Assembly: GCA_002427105.1 (NCBI GenBank)
Contig: DIPM01000017.1
Location: forward strand, 102,097-113,679
Reading direction: 5' to 3'
DNA length: 11,583 bases
From: Marinilabiliaceae bacterium UBA5488
GTDB taxonomy: Bacteria; Bacteroidota; Bacteroidia; Bacteroidales; Marinilabiliaceae
Shown here piece by piece: positions 1 to 5,352 of the stretch. The position numbers and the translations under genes were made by a program. The notes below the pieces were generated by a model. The model did no database searches. It saw nothing but the letters and a program-made list of their open reading frames with translations, and had not been told where the DNA came from. Position 1 is the first letter of the stretch. Every line of letters starts with the position of its first letter.

Positions 1-293
1 CTTTGGGTTACGTTATCTACCAACAATAGTAAAAATCTCTCCGAGTTATTAATACACAATTGTTTGGTCTTGTCATTCAGGAAATAATCAAGATGCAACA
101 GAATTGGAGGAATACCGGTAAATCCAATCCATATTATTGAAACAATCCATACTATCAACTGCTTTTCTGTTCCGTTTGATAATGCCATCAGCGGAATAAA
201 AATAGTAAAAGCAATGACCGTAACTAAGGACGGCCATAATCCTGGCTTAATAAACGAAATAAAGCTCATTTTATATTCTTTATTAGTATCCAT
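1..293 (-). CDS. Two-helix membrane protein, 3' end beyond window; possible immunity protein
   Basis: An open frame on the minus strand starts with ATG at 293-291 and runs off the left edge after 97 codons. It begins MDTNKEYKMSF and has two strongly hydrophobic stretches, about residues 14-35 and 44-66, followed by a polar, probably cytoplasmic segment with the phrase LDYFLNDKTKQLCI. Two helices followed by a segment of this kind recall small membrane-anchored PH-like proteins of Bacteroidota, but I cannot assign the family with confidence. A GGAG lies a few bases upstream of the ATG. The start overlaps the last codons of the tip-like fragment that ends at 283, which suggests translational coupling and is typical of toxin-immunity pairs. 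The immunity role is an inference from this overlap and from the Rhs context. Confidence 0.6.
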   Translation of the reverse strand, partial: MDTNKEYKMSFISFIKPGLWPSLVTVIAFTIFIPLMALSNGTEKQLIVWIVSIIWIGFTGIPPILLHLDYFLNDKTKQLCINNSERFLLLLVDNVTQ

Positions 294-552
294 ATTGTAT
301 TCTCCAAAATTCAAAACTACGAAATCTTTGCTCGAGTTCCCAAGTAGTATTTTTTATGTAGTCAAACGCTTTCTCATAGAAATAAACCGAAGTTCCAACA
401 AGTGGGGCGGCACTGCTACCTGCCAACGACAAATATGTTGCAGCCCCAGCTCCGGATAGCCGATACACGTATCTTCCAGCATCAATACTCTCCTTGTGTA
501 AAAACTGATACGTGTCATTTCCAACAGATATCACTGTAGCAAGATGCCCCAT
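283..552 (-). CDS. Headless C-terminal fragment resembling an Rhs toxin tip
   Basis: The 89-residue frame starts at ATG 552, but the same frame stays open upstream to 636 (the previous stop is TAA at 639-637) and reads coherently there, including NGQAAYVSDDILGITKG. No usable start codon exists in that extension, so this looks like the 3' end of a longer coding sequence that lost its head. A Gly/Ala/Ser-rich stretch around SGAGAATYLSLAGSSAAPL is followed by an aromatic tail ending WRIQYGY. Glycine-zipper-like segments of this kind are common just before or within Rhs tips of Bacteroidota. The extension overlaps the end of the TonB-like gene by 34 bases, and the 3' end overlaps the next gene's ATG. 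No catalytic motif is visible. Whether any product is made from ATG 552 is doubtful. Confidence 0.45.
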   Translation of the reverse strand: MGHLATVISVGNDTYQFLHKESIDAGRYVYRLSGAGAATYLSLAGSSAAPLVGTSVYFYEKAFDYIKNTTWELEQRFRSFEFWRIQYGY

Positions 553-602
553 ACCTTTAGTGATACCAAGTATGTCGTCTGAAACATAAGCAGCCTGGCC
601 AT

Positions 603-869
603 TTAGATTTTTATTGTGAAGATTGATTCTACTCCTTTACCCCTTTGTAACGCAGGTTTAAAACGTAATAATTTCAACTTATCAGTAAGTTTAGCCTTCA
701 TCTCTGATTCAATTTCTTGCTTAAACCTAAAGCAGATTGGAATACCTTCGGAATCAATTATCAAACCAACTAAGATGTACTCGTAGTTTATCTGCTCTCT
801 AACAAATTCTTTAAGCTTATTTATATCTTTTTGAGAACACTTTTTCAATGCAGGAGGAGAGTTTCCCAT
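603..869 (-). CDS. Small TonB C-terminal-domain-like protein, probably a decayed gene
   Basis: An 88-residue frame from ATG 869 to TAA 603. Its second half resembles the TonB C-terminal domain: a strand with IDSEG (compare the D/N-E-D-G turn of TonB_C), then LRFKPALQRGKGVES and a final FTIKI strand. Known TonB_C proteins end in a similar pattern: F/W-x-P-A, a short basic turn, G-K-x-V, and an alternating hydrophobic strand. Here the domain is not attached to an inner-membrane anchor in the same frame. Secreted stand-alone versions occur in Bacteroidota with unknown roles. Sequence upstream of 869 encodes a plausible signal peptide, but in shifted frames, so ATG 869 is probably not the native start and the gene looks inactivated. 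The gene follows the group II intron remnant and precedes the tip-like fragment. Confidence 0.5.
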   Translation of the reverse strand: MGNSPPALKKCSQKDINKLKEFVREQINYEYILVGLIIDSEGIPICFRFKQEIESEMKAKLTDKLKLLRFKPALQRGKGVESIFTIKI

Positions 870-1001
870 ATAACAATTAGATTTTCTCCCAATAATGTAT
901 CATAATGTGAAAATGATTCCTTGCAATTTAGAGTAACTGATTGAGCATTAGTGCTAAGGTTTACGAGTAAAACAAAAAACAATATAATAATCCTTATCAT
1001 C
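870..1001 (-). pseudogene. Signal-peptide-encoding 5' remnant of the TonB-like gene, disrupted by frameshifts
   Basis: From ATG 1001-999 the frame reads MIRIIILFFVLLV and then hits a stop just after an AAAA run (about 961-964). Moving by one base restores a coherent reading, NLSTNAQSVTLNCKESF, which has the hydrophobic core and NAQ cleavage-like end typical of Bacteroidota signal peptides. Near 868-875 the reading must shift back to enter the TonB-like frame at GNSPPALKKC. The two shifts cancel, so the first and last parts are in the same frame. This fits an ancestral secreted protein of about 130 residues that picked up two compensating indels; sequencing error is the alternative. Confidence 0.4.
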
Positions 1002-1029
1002 GTCTCGGGATATTATACATAAAATAGTA

Positions 1030-1269
1030 GTTGGTACCGTAAGTGATGAGGTTTCGAACTCTAAACGGTCTTTGGACTTCGACTTGTCTTGCAGTCTCAT
1101 CCCACCGGATATGCCTGATGTGGTTTGTGTTCCTCGGGGCGGGATTTTGCCGTAGGCTTCCTTCAGATTTCATCTCGCGATGGGACACCCTTGCCTGTAG
1201 CTAATGGTCGGCGACCATGCCCTTCATAGTGAACCTGCACCACCAAGTTATTTACTATGCACGGTGCAC
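1030..1269 (-). ncRNA. Truncated group II intron, 5' part (domain I)
   Basis: Read on the minus strand, the segment begins GTGCACC at 1269, fitting the GUGYG-type 5' end of group II introns. The later order of motifs matches domain I of bacterial group II introns as I remember them: CAAGGGTGTCC, then AATCTGAAGGAAGC, GGCAAAATCC, CCGAGGAACACAAAC and GAAGTCC. Visible helices include ATGGTC-gcc-GACCAT (about 1203-1217), CATC-GCGA-GATG with a GNRA tetraloop, and GCC-tac-GGC. The match fades near GGTACC (about 1035), and a signal-peptide reading frame starts by 1001. No reverse transcriptase, domain V or 3' end follows, so this is a dead 5' fragment. The right boundary is approximate. Confidence 0.6.
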
Positions 1270-1386
1270 TAACAAAAGTACTGGTTTCCCGAGGCTTTCC
1301 AATTTATTTGTACTATCAGGCTTGGGGGTAAAATACCATCTATCTACTCAAATTTTAAATGAACTGTTTACAGTCCTGAAAAAATG
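1270..1386. other. Non-coding spacer between the immunity-gene terminator and the intron remnant
   Basis: No reading frame of note on either strand. It is AT-rich and contains a small inverted repeat (AACTG/CAGTT type, near 1361-1375). It would be the 5' exon side of the intron insertion if 1269 is the true intron end. Confidence 0.4.
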
Positions 1387-1417
1387 AAAAAAAAAGCGGG
1401 CTATGCTCGCTTTTTTT
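1387..1417. terminator. Bidirectional intrinsic terminator
   Basis: A run of nine A (1387-1395), the stem GCGGGC-TAT-GCTCGC (1396-1410, with one G-U pair) and a run of seven T (1411-1417). The A and T runs make it a functional design on both strands. It lies 26 bases past the stop of the lipoprotein gene ending at 1443, so it should end the orphan tip-immunity unit on the minus strand. Confidence 0.85.
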
Positions 1418-1442
1418 GAAATCATGGTTTGTAGATGATTTT

Positions 1443-1883
1443 CTATTCATTTGTAGCCAACTTCTCAATTATCCTTCTTTTTTGCCTATCAGTAAAAACC
1501 TTCACCCAAGATAAGACAAACGCATCATAGTCTCCAGACTTCTCTTTCTCTCCTTGAGTTAATAATACCATAAAAATTTGAGGAGTATCACCTTTAGCCA
1601 ACCAAGGATTAACACAAGTATTAAAAAAATCAGCTTTTGATAAAACACGGCTTCCTGAACTACCTGTTATGAAAGCAATCTTTTTCCCGTGAAAATCAAA
1701 CGTATCCCGTGAGTTCTCTAAAAGAGAATTTAATAATTCGGCTTCCTGTGTGCTTAACATTTCATCACCATTCGTGTTTGGATTCTGTACCTGAACTTGC
1801 TCTGTTCCTTTCTGCTGCTGTGGCATACTTTTACAGCTTAATAATGTAAAAGAAATCAGCAATATTATTTTACTAGTTATCAT
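1443..1883 (-). CDS. Small lipoprotein, presumed immunity protein of the orphan Rhs tip
   Basis: 146 residues. The N-terminus MITSKIILLISFTLLSCKS is a type II (lipoprotein) signal with lipobox LLSC, so Cys17 would be lipidated and the protein exported. A Gln/Asn-rich linker (about residues 21-40) leads to a compact alpha/beta-looking domain with FDFHGKKIAFITGSSG and VLSWVKVFTDRQKRRIIEKL. I do not recognise the family. The ATG is only three bases after the TAG stop of the Rhs tip gene, and the gene is followed directly by a strong terminator, which is the standard place for an immunity gene. Placement outside the cytoplasm suggests that the cognate toxin is neutralised in the periplasm or at the membrane. 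The immunity role is inferred from position and size only. Confidence 0.75.
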   Translation of the reverse strand: MITSKIILLISFTLLSCKSMPQQQKGTEQVQVQNPNTNGDEMLSTQEAELLNSLLENSRDTFDFHGKKIAFITGSSGSRVLSKADFFNTCVNPWLAKGDTPQIFMVLLTQGEKEKSGDYDAFVLSWVKVFTDRQKRRIIEKLATNE

Positions 1884-1886
1884 AAG

Positions 1887-4112
1887 CTAATACTGATAAA
1901 AATGATATGAATACAACATTGGTCTAAAACCAACTGAACGTAATACCATCTGAGAATGAAGAATGAAAGGATGAAGACCTATTGAAGGAGCACCAGCCAG
2001 AGTTAAGGCCCTTGCTGTATGGTTTACACAACTACTAAAGTATAAATTGTAGTTTACCCCCCGATTAAGATTAGCTCCGTAACTCGTAATCCGTTGTACA
2101 TTAACTCCTTTAACACCAATCTTCCATACATCATCACCAGCATCAACATAATTTTTCCAATGATTAGTACCATTTTTAAATTTGAAAGGATTAAAAATCC
2201 ATTTACCACCAGGATCAGGCCCTACTGAAACTAAAGAATTATATGGGTCTGTTTCACCTACTTTTGTCAATGCACTATGACCTATCGCATCTGACTTTTC
2301 AGTATTAAGTTGAACCTCGCCCGGTTTAAACCCAGCTAAAACATCACTTACATTCGCCAATGCTCCCAACCCATAACCCAGATTCTCCATAAAAGAATTA
2401 CCCTTCTTGCCCAAATAGCCAAACTCTCCTGTGCCAAAATTAAACGATGCAACACCAAAACTAATGCTTGGAGCCATCTGACCGCCACTAAGAGCCGTCA
2501 TTCCCATAGAATTTGTATAAGAACTCATCATTATGGCACTGGTATTTGCCATAAATCCTCCTCCTGCAGCGATAGTTCCACCTAAATATCCAGAAAAACC
2601 CCCTATTACGGCACCCCCTAACATATATCCAGCCATTCCTAACCCTGATGCTCCATTGGCTTCTCCAATTTTATAACCGGTATAAGCTCCTACACCTGCA
2701 CCTATTCCAATCCCGATTTTCGCTATCAAAGGCAATGCGGCCCAAAAAAACTCCCCGCTTGGGTCAGAGTACATCAGGGGATTATTCAAACAATAGGCAT
2801 ACCTGTTATAGTTCATCCAGCTGTCCGGCGCCTGGATATAAGGGTCGGGACTCAGGAACTGTGCCATCAGCGGATCATATACCCGTCCGTTCATGTTTAT
2901 AAGGCCGTAGTCATCCAGATGTTCGTGCAGGGTGTAACCTCTTGAAAACAAAAATGACTTGCGGCTGTCCGGCTGTGACCAGTTGGCGGGGTTTTTGCGC
3001 AGGCCCCACGGATCATAAGCATACCGTTCTTTAACATTCCCTGCGGCATCCGTTACTGCCAGCAAATTGCCCTGGTAATCACAATAGGTGTAATACAAGC
3101 TGTCCGCACCGTTGTTCTGGACATAGATGGCGGCTAAACCGCTGCCGCCCGAAATATAGTGAAGTTTTCGGATTTTCCCACCCGGTAGGTGCTCTTCTTC
3201 ATAGTTTCCTAAATAGTATTTAGTCAGCGTGGTGCTGCCCGATGTGGCAAAGGAGCTCTTTACCCTCTGGCGGCCTGTGCCGTAGGTGATGGAATGTGTC
3301 TTTGTTTCCTGAACTATGCTGCTCACTTTGCTGAAGTCGTTATAGCTGATGGTTTGCGGCAGATGACCGGCCAGCGCCTGGGGGGTGCCGGCCACCGAAG
3401 CCAGGGCGTGCGGGGGCATTTCACTGCCGCCATAACTCATTGTATAGTCCACATGGGGTTTGGTTTTAATGCCGCCGGTAGCGGCGTCATAGCTCATACT
3501 GTAGGTCTGGGTGCCGGCACCGGGCCGGAAATGCGTCCAGCCGCTCAGACGGTTCATGCTGTCGTAGCTGAAGGTTTCCTGCTGGCCGGTGATAATGTCG
3601 TATCTTGATTTCAGGTGTCCCTCCCCGTCATAATCATACGACATGTTGATGGCATTGCCGGCAACTATGGATGTCGGCAGGCCGCTCTTCTGGTGGTATG
3701 CTATTGAAGTGGTACGGCCTCCCTGCCTGTATTTGGTCAAACGACCAAAGGCGTCGGCTTCGGTGGCTTCCCAGATTGTTACCCCTTTGCTGTCGGTTAC
3801 CGTGGTCAGGTAGCCATAGTCGTCATACGCACTCGTAGTGAAATAGCCCGTGGGGTAGGTCTCTTTCTGAACCCTGCCATACGCATCATAGGCGGTGTAT
3901 GTAACAAATGCTTTGCCCGTGATGGTTTCGGTGACCTTTACCGGGCGGTCATAGCTGTCGTAGTCATAGCTTCGGCTGTGTACGCCGCTGATGGTCTCGC
4001 TCTTCAGCCGGTTGCGGGTGTCGTAGGTGTAGGTGGTGGCCGATGCCGGCGTGCTCAGCAGTGCGCCCAATTTGGAGGCCAGCCAGACCGATATGCTGCG
4101 TGTGGTGCCCAA
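1887..4112 (-). CDS. Orphan (5'-truncated) Rhs core with permuted papain-like C-terminal tip
   Basis: The frame is 741 residues from ATG 4112, but residues 1 to about 24 are antisense to a T9SS gene remnant; real Rhs sequence starts at about 4040 (ATTYTYDTRNRLKSE). YD repeats fill residues 25-350, then the Rhs-associated core with YAYDPWGLRK, HEHLDDYGLINMNGR, MAQFLSPDPYIQAP and the boundary DPSGEF at about 2754. The tip (about 290 residues) starts with a Gly/Ala-rich hydrophobic segment and ends with a domain holding GHS (His612) and NLYFSSCVNHTARAL (Cys695). His before Cys, with Cys inside a YNLxFxxC phrase, is the order seen in permuted NlpC/P60, YiiX or LRAT-like folds, so a cysteine peptidase or acyl-hydrolase is plausible. 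The presumed immunity gene follows after three bases. With no SpvB head or native start, it is probably silent unless recombined into the full gene. Confidence 0.8.
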   Translation of the reverse strand: MGTTRSISVWLASKLGALLSTPASATTYTYDTRNRLKSETISGVHSRSYDYDSYDRPVKVTETITGKAFVTYTAYDAYGRVQKETYPTGYFTTSAYDDYGYLTTVTDSKGVTIWEATEADAFGRLTKYRQGGRTTSIAYHQKSGLPTSIVAGNAINMSYDYDGEGHLKSRYDIITGQQETFSYDSMNRLSGWTHFRPGAGTQTYSMSYDAATGGIKTKPHVDYTMSYGGSEMPPHALASVAGTPQALAGHLPQTISYNDFSKVSSIVQETKTHSITYGTGRQRVKSSFATSGSTTLTKYYLGNYEEEHLPGGKIRKLHYISGGSGLAAIYVQNNGADSLYYTYCDYQGNLLAVTDAAGNVKERYAYDPWGLRKNPANWSQPDSRKSFLFSRGYTLHEHLDDYGLINMNGRVYDPLMAQFLSPDPYIQAPDSWMNYNRYAYCLNNPLMYSDPSGEFFWAALPLIAKIGIGIGAGVGAYTGYKIGEANGASGLGMAGYMLGGAVIGGFSGYLGGTIAAGGGFMANTSAIMMSSYTNSMGMTALSGGQMAPSISFGVASFNFGTGEFGYLGKKGNSFMENLGYGLGALANVSDVLAGFKPGEVQLNTEKSDAIGHSALTKVGETDPYNSLVSVGPDPGGKWIFNPFKFKNGTNHWKNYVDAGDDVWKIGVKGVNVQRITSYGANLNRGVNYNLYFSSCVNHTARALTLAGAPSIGLHPFILHSQMVLRSVGFRPMLYSYHFYQY
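2754..4040 (-). repeat. Rhs core repeat, copy A (orphan cassette)
   Basis: About 1.29 kb of Rhs core coding sequence that aligns colinearly with 6250-7533. Protein similarity is high over the last 120 residues (shared GLINMNGR, YDPLMAQFLSPDPYIQAP, NYNRYAYC). At DNA level the copies differ mainly at synonymous sites, and this copy is visibly more GC-rich. Confidence 0.85.
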
Positions 4113-4341
4113 TCCGGTTAAGGGAAGTGCAGAAGTGCAATTGCAGCTTCGGAACGATCAGCAGTTGCGTTTGGCCCTCTACGATTTGAATGGGCGTCTG
4201 GTGAAGGTGCTCGATCAGGGTTGGCGTGCCTCAGGGGCCTATTCCATTCCCTGGTCCACCACTGAGCTGGCCCAAGGGGTTTACATTTTACAATTGAGCA
4301 CCGAAACGGGCATACAACAGCAAAAGGTAGTGGTGCAATAG
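4042..4341 (+). pseudogene. 3' remnant of a T9SS cargo gene: type A C-terminal sorting domain
   Basis: The only plus-strand coding sequence I support. The visible 100 residues end in a textbook T9SS type A sorting domain: VVPNPVKGSAEVQL, then LALYDLNGRLVKVLDQG, an SIPWSTTELAQGVYILQL strand and a basic end, QQQKVVVQ. Such domains sit at the C-terminus of large secreted proteins and are read by the T9SS translocon, so this is the tail of a bigger gene. Two in-frame TAG stops lie just upstream (4024-4026 and 4030-4032), inside the Rhs sequence of the other strand, so the gene is cut at about 4040. The open frame from GTG 4033 is an artefact of the junction. The fragment runs antisense to the first residues assigned to the orphan Rhs frame. 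The hairpin after it was probably its terminator. Confidence 0.8.
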
Positions 4342-4354
4342 AACCTAGTTTTTA

Positions 4355-4400
4355 CAGCAGCACCCTGTTCCAGGAATACCCCTGGAACAGGGTGCTGTTG
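4355..4400 (+). terminator. Long hairpin after the T9SS gene remnant
   Basis: Arms CAGCACCCTGTTCCAGG (4358-4374) and CCTGGAACAGGGTGCTG (4381-4397) pair perfectly over 17 bases with a six-base loop; three more outer pairs include one G-U. A weak T run (CCTTTT) follows on the plus strand only. It starts 14 bases after the T9SS stop codon and separates two converging transcription units. Confidence 0.65.
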
Positions 4401-4463
4401 ACCTTTTAAATTAAGTTAGAATGGGGTGCTTTTGGAATGAAATAAACAATTATCTAACAGAAG

Positions 4464-5192
4464 TTAATTTGAAATAAACACAGTATCACTGGTTAGCTTG
4501 GATTTATACAACTCGTATTCAAAAACATTCTGCGGATACTCATATGTAATCGTAATACTATCTGGGCAAAATTCAAACGCAAATTTAGAAGGTTCCTTTT
4601 CAAATTCAGTAACAAGTTCAATTATTGCGTATATGGATTGATTGTTTTGTAATATATGATTAATGAAAACACATTCATCATAAGTATCTCCCGGTTTTAG
4701 AAAAATTGCAGGTTTATATTTATATAACAGTTTTGTTTTTAGAAAGTAAATATCGTCAGTAGTTAGGTCAGGACAGGCCAAGGAGGATATTAATTCGTAG
4801 TATTCATTTTGAATAATTCTAGTTAAAACCTTTTTCCTTTGATTAAGCGGAGGGTAGTCCAATTCATCAAGAAAAGAAATGCCAAGTCCCTCGTTACAAT
4901 TTTCAACCAATCTGTCATCGCCTGGAGGAAAATAATGAGGTTGCATTTCAAAAGGTATCGATTTCCCCTTCAAATCAAATATTTGAATACTTTCAGCCAA
5001 GTTGTCTGATATTGACAGTATTGGTAAATAGAAATATGTATTACTATTATTAGTAATTGTTATTTTAAGCCAATGCGTATCATGACTTGTAGTATGAGAT
5101 AAGGATAACTCAACAGAATCCTTTATTTCTTTACAGCAAGCTGTTAAACATAGTATTTTCACTAAAAAAAACAAAGTCATAATCTTTTTCAT
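4464..5192 (-). CDS. Lipoprotein, presumed immunity protein of the metallopeptidase-type Rhs tip
   Basis: 242 residues if started at ATG 5192 (MKKIMTLFF); a TTG at 5198 is in frame but less likely. The signal peptide LVKILCLTACCKEI contains a lipobox-like LTAC, so lipidation at a Cys near residue 18 and export are expected. The mature part is rich in beta-prone segments (HWLKITITNNSNTYFYLPIL is like an immunoglobulin-type or DUF-style strand pair) and has several Cys. I do not recognise a family. It follows the large Rhs gene on the same strand after 160 bases, and nothing else lies between, so an immunity function is the simplest reading. Export fits protection against a toxin acting in the periplasm or at the surface. 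The long gap and a possible promoter would let it be expressed without the toxin. Confidence 0.7.
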   Translation of the reverse strand: MKKIMTLFFLVKILCLTACCKEIKDSVELSLSHTTSHDTHWLKITITNNSNTYFYLPILSISDNLAESIQIFDLKGKSIPFEMQPHYFPPGDDRLVENCNEGLGISFLDELDYPPLNQRKKVLTRIIQNEYYELISSLACPDLTTDDIYFLKTKLLYKYKPAIFLKPGDTYDECVFINHILQNNQSIYAIIELVTEFEKEPSKFAFEFCPDSITITYEYPQNVFEYELYKSKLTSDTVFISN

Positions 5193-5241
5193 ACGCAACT
5201 TGTTTTTACAATCATAATTTTATTGGAATAAATGATTATTT

Positions 5242-5272
5242 TAAATATAGTAAAAAATGGAACGCAAAACAA
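5242..5272 (-). promoter_or_regulatory. Possible Bacteroidota-type promoter for the immunity lipoprotein
   Basis: On the minus strand, TTG (5272-5270) is followed after 20 bases by TATATTTA (5249-5242), close to the Bacteroidota pattern TTTG, spacer, TAnnTTTG, with the last G replaced by A. It lies about 50 bases upstream of ATG 5192. The region is very AT-rich, so chance matches are easy. Confidence 0.3.
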
Positions 5273-5352
5273 TAATCAAATTATGTATTAGTAAATACTA
5301 ATCTGAAAGACATTCCAATCTGACTAATTACAATCTTATACAATATCATTTA

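Noticed and set aside
214..459. Plus-strand frame of 81 codons
   Set aside because: It is antisense to the membrane protein and tip fragment, and both of those give more coherent proteins.
997..1188. 63-codon minus-strand frame ending in an ATGA overlap with the signal-peptide start
   Set aside because: It lies within the group II intron-like RNA sequence, starts with GTG right after a stop-rich stretch and has no protein-like composition. The overlap looks accidental.
3294..3608. Plus-strand frame of 104 codons opposite the Rhs core, with similar ones at 2648-2902 and 8053-8304
   Set aside because: They are antisense to well-supported Rhs coding sequence and have no recognisable domain.
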